Shown piece by piece: positions 51,927 through 60,496 of a DNA stretch of 64,000 bases (its first letter is position 1; each line of letters opens with the position of its first letter). This DNA is from Kribbella kalugense (GTDB lineage: Bacteria > Actinomycetota > Actinomycetes > Propionibacteriales > Kribbellaceae): the NCBI RefSeq assembly GCF_004365875.1, contig NZ_SODF01000002.1, forward strand, positions 558,001 to 622,000, in the 5' to 3' direction. The notes beneath the pieces are model-generated. The model saw only the letters and a list, made by a program, of their open reading frames with translations. It was not told the DNA's origin and did no database searches. The position numbers and the translations under genes were made by a program.

Positions 51927-52909
51927 GAGTCCTCCCACTGCAGGTCGTCGACCGCGTCGAGGATCCGGTCGACGCTCGGCAGCTGGTACTTCTCCAGCTT
52001 CGGCGGCGGGAACGGAATGTCGAACGCCGTCACCCGCCGAACGGGTGCGGCCAACGAATGGAAGCACTTTTCGGTGACCCGGGCAACGATCTCCGAAGAC
52101 ACGCTCGCGAACCCGGTCGCCTCCGCGACCACGACAGCCCTGCCGGTACGCCGTACCGCAGCGCACACCGTCTCGTCGTCGAACGGAACCACCGACCGCA
52201 GATCCACCACAGTCAGCTGCCGTCCCTCGGCCGCCGCGACCTCGGCCGCCTCCAGCGCGACCGGAACGGCCGGCCCGTACGCGATCAGAGTCGCGTCCGC
52301 GCCTTCCCGCCGTACGACGGCAGTCCCGATGCCGGGCTGCTCCTCGGTGAGATCGACCTCTTCCTTGGCCCAGTAGAGCTTCTTCGGCTCCATGAACACG
52401 ACCGGGTCCGGGAACTCGATTGCCTTGCGCAACAACCCGTACGCGTCCGCGACCGTCGCCGGCGTGACCACGGTCAGGCCTGGCGTGTGCGCGTAGTAGC
52501 TCTCCGACGAGTCGCTGTGGTGCTCGACGCCACCGATGCCGCCGCCGTACGGAATGCGGATGACCATCGGCAGCGCGACCCGGCCACGGGTCCGGTTGCG
52601 CATCTTCGCGACGTGCGAGACGACCTGCTCGAACGCCGGGTACCCGAACGCGTCGAACTGCATCTCGACGACCGGGCGCATCCCGTTCATCGCCATCCCG
52701 ACCGCCACGCCGACGATGCCGGCCTCGGCCAATGGGGTGTCGAAGCAACGATTCTCGCCGAACTCCGCGGTCAGCCCGTCGGTGATCCGGAAGACACCGC
52801 CCAGCGCGCCGACGTCCTCGCCGAACATCACCACACTGTCGTCCGCCTGCATCGCGTCCCGCAACGCCTGGTTGAGCGCCTGGGCCATCGAGATCTTCAT
52901 GTGCGTCAT
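51923..52909 (-). CDS. 2-oxoacid dehydrogenase E1 component, beta subunit
   Basis: 328 residues. Transketolase-like pyrimidine-binding fold: MAQALNQALRDAMQADDSVVMFGEDVGALGGVFRITDGL is given here by its parts ISMAQALNQAL and VVMFGEDVGALGGVFR. DTPLAEAGIVGVAVGMAMNG and RIPYGGGIGGVEHHSDS are strongly conserved and close over the thiamine site. Forms a heterotetramer with the alpha subunit, whose gene ends 4 nt upstream. Probably branched-chain type (bkdB-like), by context. Confidence 0.92.
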   Translation of the reverse strand: MTHMKISMAQALNQALRDAMQADDSVVMFGEDVGALGGVFRITDGLTAEFGENRCFDTPLAEAGIVGVAVGMAMNGMRPVVEMQFDAFGYPAFEQVVSHVAKMRNRTRGRVALPMVIRIPYGGGIGGVEHHSDSSESYYAHTPGLTVVTPATVADAYGLLRKAIEFPDPVVFMEPKKLYWAKEEVDLTEEQPGIGTAVVRREGADATLIAYGPAVPVALEAAEVAAAEGRQLTVVDLRSVVPFDDETVCAAVRRTGRAVVVAEATGFASVSSEIVARVTEKCFHSLAAPVRRVTAFDIPFPPPKLEKYQLPSVDRILDAVDDLQWEDS

Positions 52910-52913
52910 GGCG

Positions 52914-54002
52914 TCAGGCTTCCTCTCGCGCCAGCTCGTCGCGCAGGAACGCTGCCTGCTCGCGCGTCTGCTGGGTCTGCTCCGCGTACAGATAGGCGAA
53001 CAGGTCCGCCGGATCCACCTCGGGCTCCGGCATCAGACCCTCGCGAAGTTGAGCGGAGACCTGCACAGCCTGAGCCTCCGCGTTCTCCTTCACCTCGCTG
53101 GACAGCCAGCCCTCATGCTCGAGGTACGTCGTGAGCCGCTGAATCGGATCGCGGTCAAGCCACGGCGTGACCTCGTCGTCCTCGCGGTAACGGGTCGCGT
53201 CGTCGGCGTTGGTGTGCGCCTGAACGCGGTAGGTGTGCGCCTCGATCAGCTGTGGGCCTTCGCCTGCGCGAGCCTTCTCCACAGCCTGTCCGAGTACGGC
53301 GAGGAGACCGGCGAGATCGTTGCCATCGGCCCGTTCGCCGGGAACGCCGTACCCGATGCCCTTGTGCGCCAGCGACGGCGCGGCGCTCTGCTTGGCGAGC
53401 GGAACCGAGATCGCGTACTCGTTGTTCTGCACGAAGAACACGACCGGCGCGTGGAACACCGCCGCGAAGTTCAGCGCCTCGTGGAAGTCACCCTCGCTCG
53501 TCCCGCCGTCGCCGACGAGCGCCATCACCACCGTGTCCTCGCCCTTCAGCCGGGCCGCGTGCGCGACGCCGACCGCGTGCGGCAGTTGGGTCGCGAGGGG
53601 AGTGGATTGCGGCGCGACCTTGTGCTCGTACGGGTCGTAGCCCGAATGCCAGTCGCCGCGAAGCAGCGTCAGCGTCTCGATCGGGTCGACGCCGCGGCTG
53701 ACGATCGAGACCGAGTCGCGGTACGTCGGGAACAGCCAGTCGCCCTCGCGCAGCACCATCGACGCGGCGACCTGGCAGGCCTCCTGACCGAAGGACGACG
53801 GATAGACCGCGAGCCGGCCCTGGCGGACCAGAGCACTCGCCTGGTCGTTGAACCGGCGCCCCCGGACCAACTGTGCGTAGCCGTCGAGTAGGGCAGCCTT
53901 AGTGGGCAGCCGGTACGACGAATGGTCACGCGGTACGCCGTTCTGATCGATCAGACAGACGGGTTCCGCAGACGGGAGCAGTCGCTCCTCGACGGTAGTC
54001 AT
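52914..54002 (-). CDS. 2-oxoacid dehydrogenase E1 component, alpha subunit
   Basis: 362 residues from the ATG at 54002. Thiamine-diphosphate site: GDGGTSEGDFHEALNFAAV (GDG...N motif), followed by FFVQNNEYAISVP. The conserved YPSSFGQEACQVAASMVL, FPTYRDSVSIVSRGVDP and HTNADDATRYR (phosphorylation-loop region) are present. It decarboxylates the 2-oxoacid and passes the acyl group to the lipoyl of E2. First gene of the operon, divergent from the Lrp gene, with a -10-like TATAGA on the minus strand near 54069-54064. Confidence 0.92.
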   Translation of the reverse strand: MTTVEERLLPSAEPVCLIDQNGVPRDHSSYRLPTKAALLDGYAQLVRGRRFNDQASALVRQGRLAVYPSSFGQEACQVAASMVLREGDWLFPTYRDSVSIVSRGVDPIETLTLLRGDWHSGYDPYEHKVAPQSTPLATQLPHAVGVAHAARLKGEDTVVMALVGDGGTSEGDFHEALNFAAVFHAPVVFFVQNNEYAISVPLAKQSAAPSLAHKGIGYGVPGERADGNDLAGLLAVLGQAVEKARAGEGPQLIEAHTYRVQAHTNADDATRYREDDEVTPWLDRDPIQRLTTYLEHEGWLSSEVKENAEAQAVQVSAQLREGLMPEPEVDPADLFAYLYAEQTQQTREQAAFLRDELAREEA

Positions 54003-54122
54003 GGACCCTCCAGCGCAGGAGACGGACGGTAGCCACATCGTCGTCCCTCCTGGCCAAGTTGTTCTATAGCTGGAAGAATTGAGAGACGTTTGGCGTGCAG
54101 CTGAGGCTGAGGAGGTCGCACT

Positions 54123-54611
54123 ATGTCCGACGAGGTGATCGTCCACCGGGCCGGTCCTGGACAGATTGTCGTCGCTCCTGCGCTGGACGACATCGATCAG
54201 AAGATCATCGAGGCGCTCGGACGCGACGGACGGCTGTCGATCCGGGCCCTCGCCGACGAAGTGCACATCTCCCGCGCCAACGCCTACGCCCGGGTCGAAC
54301 GCCTCACGAACACCGGGGTGATCACCGGATTCACAGTCACCGTCGACCCACTGAAGCTCGGCCTCGCAACCTCGGCGTACGTCACGCTCAGTCTCCGGCA
54401 AAGCTCGTGGCGGACCCTCCGCAAGCAACTTCAGGCGATCCCCGAGATCAAGCACATGGCCCTGGTCGGCGGCGACTTCGACGCCATCCTCCTGGTCCGA
54501 GCCGCCGACAACGAAGGCCTCCGCCGCCTCGTCCTGGAAAAACTCCAAGCCATCCCCGAAGTCCTAGCCACCCGCACAGCCCTCATCTTCGAAGACGTAG
54601 GAACCCTCTAA
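54123..54611 (+). CDS. Lrp/AsnC family regulator, likely BkdR-like
   Basis: 162 residues, GAGGAGG 8 nt before the ATG. Helix-turn-helix at about 22-75: LDDIDQKIIEALGRDGRLSI, LADEVHISRANAYARVERL. AsnC ligand domain at about 85-160 (TSAYVTLSLRQSSW, MALVGGDFDAILLVRA). It sits divergent from the E1a-E1b-E2 genes, as in known bkd loci where Lrp-type BkdR senses branched-chain amino acids. The 120-bp spacer has an AT-rich TTGTTCTATAGCTGGAAGAA near 54058-54077 with TTCT/AGAA symmetry, a possible site. Convergent with the LacI gene, sharing CTAA. Confidence 0.88.
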   Translation: MSDEVIVHRAGPGQIVVAPALDDIDQKIIEALGRDGRLSIRALADEVHISRANAYARVERLTNTGVITGFTVTVDPLKLGLATSAYVTLSLRQSSWRTLRKQLQAIPEIKHMALVGGDFDAILLVRAADNEGLRRLVLEKLQAIPEVLATRTALIFEDVGTL

Positions 54612-55567
54612 CAGCCGCAGGAGCGGCGCAGGATCAGGTCTGTTGGGAAGGTCAGGGCTTCTACTGATTCTTCGCCTTCGATCAGGCGGCGGACTGCTTC
54701 TCGGGCAAGGGCTTCGAGGGGTTGGCGGATGACGGTTAGGGGCGGCCAGGCGTACTCGGTTTCGGGGGTGCCGTCGAAGGCTGCGATGGCGACGTCTTCG
54801 GGGACTCGTAGGCCGGACTCGTGGAGGGCTCGCAATACGCCGATCGCCTGAAGATCGGAGCTCGCGAAGATCGCGGTGGGGCGGGCCGGCAGCAGACTCT
54901 GCGCGGCCAGATACCCACCTTCGCGGGAGAAGGTAGTGCGGGCGATCGGCCCCTCGGGCAGACCAGCGGCCTCGAGCGCGTCACGCCAGCCGAGCTCGCG
55001 CTCCGAATGACCGTCGCCGCCAACCACCAGGTCGATAGTGCGATGACCATGACCGATCAGGTGCTCGACGCCCTGCCGCGCCCCCTCCCGGTACGCCGGC
55101 CGGACCGAGCTGATCGTCGGCAGCACCCGGTTGAGCGCGATCGCCGGCACCTCGGCGTCGGTCAGGTCCGGATCCTCGGTCGGCGCGACCAGGAGCAGTC
55201 CACTCACCTGACGGGCGAGCAGTTCGGCGATCTTGGCCCGCTCGGTCGCCGGATCCCCGTCCGCGCTCGTCTGCAGTACGACGTACCCACGCGACGCGGC
55301 CGCCTTGTCGATCGCCTTCGCGAGTTCGGCGAACAACGGGTTCCCGCCGTCGGGCGTGATCAGCCCGAACGTCCGCGTCGTCCCCATCCGCAGCGCCCGC
55401 GCGGTCGCGTTCGGCCGGTATCCGAGCACGCGGATCGCCTCGAGCACCCGGTTGCGGGTCTCCGGCGCGACCTTCCGCGGGCCTTCGTTGACCACGTAGC
55501 TGACCACGGCCGTGCTCACCCCGGCGTACTCCGCCACGTCGTTGCGCGTGACCGGTTCCTTCGGCAT
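54608..55567 (-). CDS. LacI family transcriptional repressor
   Basis: 319 residues. Helix-turn-helix and hinge helix: TRNDVAEYAGVSTAVVSYVVN, then GYRPNATARALRMGTTRTFG. Periplasmic-binding-protein-like sensor domain at about 62-315 (LITPDGGNPLFAELAKAI, AIFASSDLQAIGVLRAL, AAFDGTPE). The C-terminus RRSCGC is unusual but near the end of the fold. Divergent from the Gfo/Idh/MocA gene; a strong LacI-type half-palindromic operator lies in the spacer at 55597-55610. The ligand is probably a sugar or polyol metabolite. Confidence 0.9.
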   Translation of the reverse strand: MPKEPVTRNDVAEYAGVSTAVVSYVVNEGPRKVAPETRNRVLEAIRVLGYRPNATARALRMGTTRTFGLITPDGGNPLFAELAKAIDKAAASRGYVVLQTSADGDPATERAKIAELLARQVSGLLLVAPTEDPDLTDAEVPAIALNRVLPTISSVRPAYREGARQGVEHLIGHGHRTIDLVVGGDGHSERELGWRDALEAAGLPEGPIARTTFSREGGYLAAQSLLPARPTAIFASSDLQAIGVLRALHESGLRVPEDVAIAAFDGTPETEYAWPPLTVIRQPLEALAREAVRRLIEGEESVEALTFPTDLILRRSCGC

Positions 55568-55585
55568 GCAGTGATGGTACGACGG

Positions 55586-55615
55586 TTGACCGCTGCGGAA
55601 AGCGATTGCTAGCGT
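55586..55615 (+). promoter_or_regulatory. Promoter with LacI-type operator
   Basis: TTGACC (55586-55591) and TAGCGT (55610-55615) are a -35/-10 pair 18 bp apart. Within the spacer, GGAAAGCGATTGCT (55597-55610) matches 12 of 14 positions of the LacI-family pattern TGNAANCGNTTNCA. A bound repressor would sit inside the promoter of the 55647 gene. Confidence 0.65.
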
Positions 55616-55646
55616 GGTCGATCTACACGAGTAGAAGGAGTCCGTC

Positions 55647-56960
55647 GTGGCTAGACGCTATGCAGTCGCCGGAACCGGATCGCGGGCGCAGTCGTACATC
55701 CGCGCCATGTTTCAGGGACACCCCGAGGAAGCCCAGCTCGTCGCCCTGCTCGACCCGAACCCGGGCCGGCTCGCGTTCCACCAGCGGCTGGTGACGGAGC
55801 TCGGTGGTCCGGAGCTTCCGCAGTACGGCGCCGACGACCTGGAGCGAATGGTCAAGGAGCAGTCCGTCGACCGGGTGGTCGTGACCAGCCCCGACTACAC
55901 GCACGCGTCGGTGGTGTCGCGGCTGCTGCGGGCCGGTGCGGACGTGATCGTCGAGAAGCCGCTCACGATCAACGCCGAGGGGACCCGGCAGATCGTCGAC
56001 GCGATGAATGAGTCCGGCAAGTCCGTCGTCGTCACGTTCAACTACCGCTACTCGCCGCGGAACAGCGCGCTCCGGCAGTTGATCGCGGACGGCGAGATCG
56101 GGCAGGTGACCAGCGTCGAGTTCCAGTGGGTGCTCGACACCCGGCACGGCGCGGACTACTTCCGCCGCTGGCACCGCGAGAAGAAGAACTCGGGTGGTCT
56201 GCTGGTGCACAAGGCGTCCCACCACTTCGACCTGGTGAACTGGTGGATCGCCTCCTCGCCGACGCGGGTCTTCGCATCCGGCGGACTGTCGTTCTACGGC
56301 TCCGACAACGCGGCGGCCCGCGGGCTCGGCGCACGTCCGGCCCGCGGCACGATCGATGGTTCGGCCAACGATCCGTGGCTGCTCGACCTGCGGACGGACG
56401 AGACCAACCGGCAGTTGTACTACGAGAACGAGAAGTACGATGGATATCTGCGGGACCAGGACGTGTTCGGTCCGGGCATCACGATCGAGGACAACATGTC
56501 CGTCATCGCGGAGTACGCGAACGGGGCTCGGATGAGCTACTCGCTCAACGCGCACTCGCCGTGGGAGGGGTACCGCGTCTCGGTCAACGGCACCCTCGGC
56601 CGCGCTGAGCTGGAAGTGGTCGAACGGGCTGCGGTCGTCGACGACCAGATCGACCCGAGCTACCCGTCCGCCCGGGTGATCGCCGGAGACGTTCGTACCA
56701 ACGGAGAGCGACTGGTCCTGCAGAAACACTGGGCCACCGCCGTCGAGGTCGATATCCCGCGCGGCGAAGGCGGCCACGGTGGCGGCGACCGCCTCCTCTA
56801 CACCGACCTCTTCGTCGGTCCCGGGAACGATCCCCTGGCCCGCGCCGCCAACGTCCACGACGGAGTCCGAGCCGTAGCCGTAGGCATCGCCGCCAACCAA
56901 TCGCTGTCCACCGGCAACCCCATCACGATCACCGACCTCGAGCTAGGCGCCTGGTCCTAG
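55647..56960 (+). CDS. Gfo/Idh/MocA family oxidoreductase
   Basis: 437 residues from a GTG with AAGGAG 7 nt upstream. N-terminal Rossmann fold: YAVAGTGSRAQSYIRAM, with the NAD-binding AGTGSR loop, then VVVTSPDYTHASVV and the signature VIVEKPLTI carrying the catalytic Lys. The C-terminal alpha/beta domain holds WHREKKNSGGLLVHKASHHFDL, matching the conserved D/H active-site motif. Longer than the usual 330-390 residues, as in the subgroup that acts on sugars released from plant or microbial glycans. Probably regulated by the divergent LacI protein. The stop shares CTAG with the convergent kinase gene. Confidence 0.9.
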   Translation: MARRYAVAGTGSRAQSYIRAMFQGHPEEAQLVALLDPNPGRLAFHQRLVTELGGPELPQYGADDLERMVKEQSVDRVVVTSPDYTHASVVSRLLRAGADVIVEKPLTINAEGTRQIVDAMNESGKSVVVTFNYRYSPRNSALRQLIADGEIGQVTSVEFQWVLDTRHGADYFRRWHREKKNSGGLLVHKASHHFDLVNWWIASSPTRVFASGGLSFYGSDNAAARGLGARPARGTIDGSANDPWLLDLRTDETNRQLYYENEKYDGYLRDQDVFGPGITIEDNMSVIAEYANGARMSYSLNAHSPWEGYRVSVNGTLGRAELEVVERAAVVDDQIDPSYPSARVIAGDVRTNGERLVLQKHWATAVEVDIPRGEGGHGGGDRLLYTDLFVGPGNDPLARAANVHDGVRAVAVGIAANQSLSTGNPITITDLELGAWS

Positions 56961-57478
56961 TCCCTCCTCGCCGACATCGGTGTTAGGCCGGTGTCGGCGA
57001 GGATTCGGTGGATGGTCGTCTCGAGGGTGCTGGTTTGGTCAATGACCGTTTCGCGGGGGTGGCCCAGGAGGTCGCGCGGGTGATACCAGTCCGCCATGTC
57101 GGCCGCCGTGAACTCTGACGCCTTGTCGCGGGTCGCGTGCCGGCGGACAGTCTCCTCGAACGGGATGTCCAAGTAGTAGAAGTACGCCGGACCTTCGTAG
57201 GAGTCGGCCAGCTCCGCGAGCATCTCGCCGTACCGGATCGTCGGCATGATCCCCTCCACCACGGCGTGGTACCCGCGGTCGAGGGCGTGCCGCGCGATCT
57301 GGCCGATCATCGCGATGTTCGCGCCGTCGGGCTGGTCCAGCTCCTTGAAGATGATCCGCCGGACGTAGTCCTGCTCGATCCAGGCGACCCCACGGCCGTA
57401 CGCGGCCCGGATCCCTTGCACGATGGAGCTCTTGCCCGATCCGGAGTTCCCTCTGATGACGATGAGTCGCGGATCCAC
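56957..57478 (-). CDS. Zeta-toxin/AAA-type small kinase
   Basis: 173 residues from a GTG. Walker A is IRGNSGSGKSSIVQ at residues 8-21. A kinase-type second motif is VVEGIMPTIRYGEML, followed by FYYLDIPFEETVRRHATR with the lid Arg pair. The fold belongs to the small P-loop kinases near zeta toxin and adenylylsulfate or gluconate kinases. No antitoxin gene is beside it, so a metabolic phosphotransferase is more likely than a toxin. Substrate unknown. It lies 22 nt upstream of the corA stop side in tandem minus-strand order. Confidence 0.75.
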   Translation of the reverse strand: MDPRLIVIRGNSGSGKSSIVQGIRAAYGRGVAWIEQDYVRRIIFKELDQPDGANIAMIGQIARHALDRGYHAVVEGIMPTIRYGEMLAELADSYEGPAYFYYLDIPFEETVRRHATRDKASEFTAADMADWYHPRDLLGHPRETVIDQTSTLETTIHRILADTGLTPMSARRD

Positions 57479-57500
57479 GCAGCTATTAGTACCAGTTGAC

Positions 57501-58505
57501 TCAGGCCGCTTGCCGTTTGGCGTCGCGTTGCCGGCGGAACCAGATGGCGAGCGCGATACAGGGCACCACCAGGCCGCCGATGCCCAGCACGAGGAAGTCC
57601 CACTCGGCGTTGATGTGGTCGACCAACCAGCCGAAGTTCTGCCCGAAGAACCCGGTCAGGAAGGTCAGTGGCAGGAAGACAGTGGCCAGCTTGGTGAGCT
57701 GTTCCATCGACGCGTTCTGCCGGACGCTGATCTTGGTCTGCTCGACGCCGATCACCGCCATGTTCGCCTCCAGGACGGTCGCGAGCAGGTCACGCTGGGC
57801 GGCGACTTCCTCGTTCACCAGGACCAGGTGGTCGTGTACGTCGCGGAAGTACGGCAGGAGGGCGGTGTCGCGGGCGCCACGCTCGATCGTCGCGAGTACG
57901 GCGAGCAGCGGGTGCACGGCCCGGTAGAAGTCGGTGACCTCCCGGCGGAGGAAGTAGATCTGCTCGGTCGGCGCGACCGAACCGGCGAACACCGTCTGCT
58001 CGACCCGCTCGATGTCGCGTTCGAGCTCGGCGACGACGGGACCGTAGCTGTCCACGACCTGGTCGAGAATCGCCCAGAGCACCGAGCTGGTGCCGCACTC
58101 CAGCAACTCGGGCCGCTGCTCGAGTCGGATCCGCGCTCCGTGCAGGTCGCTGGCCACACCTTGACGGACCGTGATGACGAACGATGGCCCGACGAAGACA
58201 CTCACCTCGCCGAAGTCCACTTCCTTGCGCTCGTCGTCGTACCGGGCGGTGCGGAGGATGACCAGTTCGACGTCCCCGGCGTACGGCTCGACCTTGGGCC
58301 GGAGGTGGAAGGTCTGCGCGTCCTCGACGGCCAGCTCGTGCAGGCCGAAACTCTCTCTCGCCTGGGCGAGTTCCTCGACGGTGGGGTCGTACATGCCCAG
58401 CCAGACGAACCCACCCTGCTGGCAGTGGGTGGCAGCATCCTCGACCGACATCGCCTCGACGTGCTGGCGGCGTCCGTCCCGGTAGTACGCGCAGTCAACG
58501 ATCAT
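57501..58505 (-). CDS. corA: CorA-type magnesium/cobalt transporter
   Basis: 334 residues from the ATG at 58505. The cytosolic N-terminal domain (VWLGMYDPTVEELAQ, LHELAVEDAQTFHLRPKVEPY in part) is followed by long stalk helices (RREVTDFYRAVHPLLAVLATIERG). Two C-terminal membrane helices close the chain (LATVFLPLTFLTGFFGQNFGWL and LVLGIGGLVVPCIALAIWF). The selectivity signature, usually GMN at the end of helix 1, reads GQN here. Family membership is clear; the altered Met could affect ion choice. The basic tail RRQRDAKRQAA is normal. Confidence 0.9.
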   Translation of the reverse strand: MIVDCAYYRDGRRQHVEAMSVEDAATHCQQGGFVWLGMYDPTVEELAQARESFGLHELAVEDAQTFHLRPKVEPYAGDVELVILRTARYDDERKEVDFGEVSVFVGPSFVITVRQGVASDLHGARIRLEQRPELLECGTSSVLWAILDQVVDSYGPVVAELERDIERVEQTVFAGSVAPTEQIYFLRREVTDFYRAVHPLLAVLATIERGARDTALLPYFRDVHDHLVLVNEEVAAQRDLLATVLEANMAVIGVEQTKISVRQNASMEQLTKLATVFLPLTFLTGFFGQNFGWLVDHINAEWDFLVLGIGGLVVPCIALAIWFRRQRDAKRQAA

Positions 58506-58595
58506 GGTGGCCTCCTCCCCCGATCGTCGTACCGGAAGGCGATAGGAAATAGGGTTAGGCGGGAAAGCGGTGGTGAACATCCGTGAGGAGATCCC

Positions 58596-59555
58596 GTGGG
58601 ACTGCCAGTCGTACTGATGCCCGGACCGATGCACCCGGCGGTCGCCGATGGCCTGGCGGACCACTGTGAACTGATCCGGCTCTGGGAAGAGAGCGACCCC
58701 GACGCCGTACTCACGGAGCGCCGGGACGAGATCGTTGCCGTCGCCACCGGTGGTACGACGATCGACGGGCCGTTCCTCGACGACCTCCCCGCCGTACGTC
58801 TGGTCGCCAGCTTCGGTGTCGGCTACGACCGCATCGACGCGACCGCTGCCGCCGCGCGTGGCGTCGTGGTCACGAACACACCTGGCGTCCTGGACGACGA
58901 GGTCGCCGACACCGCACTCGGTCTGCTGCTGATGACGGTTCGCGAACTGGGGCGGGCCGAGCAGTACCTCCGCGAAGGCAAGTGGGCCGGCGGTCGCCCG
59001 TACCCGTTGACTCCCGCAACGTTGCACGGCCGCCGGATGGGCATCCTCGGCCTCGGCCGCATCGGCCAGGCGATCGCCGACCGGGCCCAGCCCTTCGGCG
59101 TCTCCGTTGCCTACCACAACCGCCACCCGAAGGACGTCGACTACCAGTACTACTCGTCGCTGACCGAAATGGCCGCGGACGTAGACGTCCTAATGATCGT
59201 GATACCCGGCGGCGACAGCACGCGGCATCTGGTCGACGCTTCAGTCCTTAAGGCGCTCGGCCCCGACGGCATCCTCATCAACGTGGCCCGCGGCACGGTC
59301 GTCGACGAGCAGGCCCTGGTCGACGCCTTGCGCACCAACACGATCCTGTCCGCCGGCCTCGACGTCTTCGAACACGAACCCAAGGTCCACCCCGACCTCC
59401 TCACCCTCCCCAACGCCGTCCTCCTCCCCCACGTCGGCTCCGCCACCATCCCCACCCGCACCGCCATGGCCAACCTGGTAGTCAACAACATCCGCCACTG
59501 GCTGACGGACGGCACCGCCCTCACCCCAGTCCCCGAATCCGCCGACCTGGTGTAG
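58596..59555 (+). CDS. D-2-hydroxyacid dehydrogenase
   Basis: 319 residues from a GTG with GAGGAG upstream. Nucleotide-binding GRRMGILGLGRIGQAIADRA carries GxGxxG. The catalytic set is Arg in INVARGTVVDEQALVDAL, Glu in GLDVFEHEPKVHPDLL and His in LLPHVGSAT. Such enzymes reduce glyoxylate, hydroxypyruvate, phenylpyruvate or similar 2-oxoacids with NAD(P)H; the substrate is not fixed by sequence. A shadow reading frame of 709 codons on the other strand across this and the next two genes is not coding. Confidence 0.88.
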   Translation: MGLPVVLMPGPMHPAVADGLADHCELIRLWEESDPDAVLTERRDEIVAVATGGTTIDGPFLDDLPAVRLVASFGVGYDRIDATAAAARGVVVTNTPGVLDDEVADTALGLLLMTVRELGRAEQYLREGKWAGGRPYPLTPATLHGRRMGILGLGRIGQAIADRAQPFGVSVAYHNRHPKDVDYQYYSSLTEMAADVDVLMIVIPGGDSTRHLVDASVLKALGPDGILINVARGTVVDEQALVDALRTNTILSAGLDVFEHEPKVHPDLLTLPNAVLLPHVGSATIPTRTAMANLVVNNIRHWLTDGTALTPVPESADLV

Positions 59556-59713
59556 CCCCCAGGCGAGCGGTGCACGCTTATCGCGCGACGACAGCCGGGC
59601 CGGCGCAGGCCGATGAGGCGACTGTGGTGGCGAGGACCGCGATCGCGAGACTGTGGCGGCCGGGATGTGTGCGGCTGAGCTTGGTGTGTCGGGCCGCCGT
59701 TAGCATCTGCGGC

Positions 59714-60436
59714 ATGGCGACGCGGCTTGTTCAGATCAATATGAAGGCTCGGGACGACTCCGTGCTGGGCGGGTTCTGGGCGGAGGCGCTCGGCTGGAAT
59801 GTCTCCAGCGAGGGACCCGGCGTGACCAACCTCGAGCCCGAGGGCTTCGTCTACCCCGACCCCGTCGCCGTTTGCCTCGACCTCGTCGTCTCTCCGGAGC
59901 CCAAGACGGTGAAGAACCGCGTCCACGTCGACCTCGCCACCACCTCGGCGGCCCATCAGGCGGAACTGGTCACGCGCCTCAAGGATCTCGGCGCAACACC
60001 CGCCGACGTAGGCCAGGGCGACGTCCCCTGGACGGTCATGGCCGACCCGGAGGGCAACGAGTTCTGCGTGCTGGACCCGCTCGACCAAGACACCGGACCG
60101 ATCGCCGCGGTGGTGGTCGACTGCGCGGATCCGCGAGCCATGGCCCGCTTTTGGGGCGAGGCCACGGACTGGACTCTGGACACGGTGACCGACGACAACG
60201 CCGTACTGCGCTCCGCCAAGGGCGTCGGCCCATGCCTGAAGTTCGTCCGCACACCCGACGTGAAGACCGTCTGGAACCGAGTCCATCTCGACCTCCGCCC
60301 GTACCCAGGTGACGACGTACAGACAGAGGCGGCCAGACTGCGGACCCTCGGCGCCACCGCTATCGACGTCGATGTCCCGTGGACGGTCCTCGCGGACCCG
60401 GAAGGCAACGAGTTCTGCCTCCTCACCCCAGCCTGA
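59714..60436 (+). CDS. VOC family protein, two glyoxalase-like domains
   Basis: 240 residues from the ATG at 59714. Two related halves, each a beta-alpha-beta-beta-beta module. In half 1, VQINMKARDDSVLGGFWAEALGW leads to PWTVMADPEGNEFCVLD. In half 2, AVVVDCADPRAMARFWGEATDW leads to PWTVLADPEGNEFCLLTP. The repeated WT(V)xADPEGNEFC signature shows an internal duplication. Function unknown; relatives bind small molecules or antibiotics. The reading frame runs upstream to 59570, but that part is low-complexity. TAGCAT at 59701-59706 could be a -10, which would make the gene leaderless. Confidence 0.82.
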   Translation: MATRLVQINMKARDDSVLGGFWAEALGWNVSSEGPGVTNLEPEGFVYPDPVAVCLDLVVSPEPKTVKNRVHVDLATTSAAHQAELVTRLKDLGATPADVGQGDVPWTVMADPEGNEFCVLDPLDQDTGPIAAVVVDCADPRAMARFWGEATDWTLDTVTDDNAVLRSAKGVGPCLKFVRTPDVKTVWNRVHLDLRPYPGDDVQTEAARLRTLGATAIDVDVPWTVLADPEGNEFCLLTPA

Positions 60437-60496
60437 CCCGAACCAGCCCGGATATCCGTTTGCGTGGTCGCGGGTGGTGCAGCAAAGTCCAGGTGC

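Noticed and set aside
56957..57478. Toxin-antitoxin module around the zeta-like kinase
   Set aside because: No small antitoxin gene is adjacent, and the neighbours are a sugar oxidoreductase and corA.
59570..59713. 48-residue extension of the VOC protein
   Set aside because: No family similarity; the VOC domain starts a few residues after the ATG at 59714.
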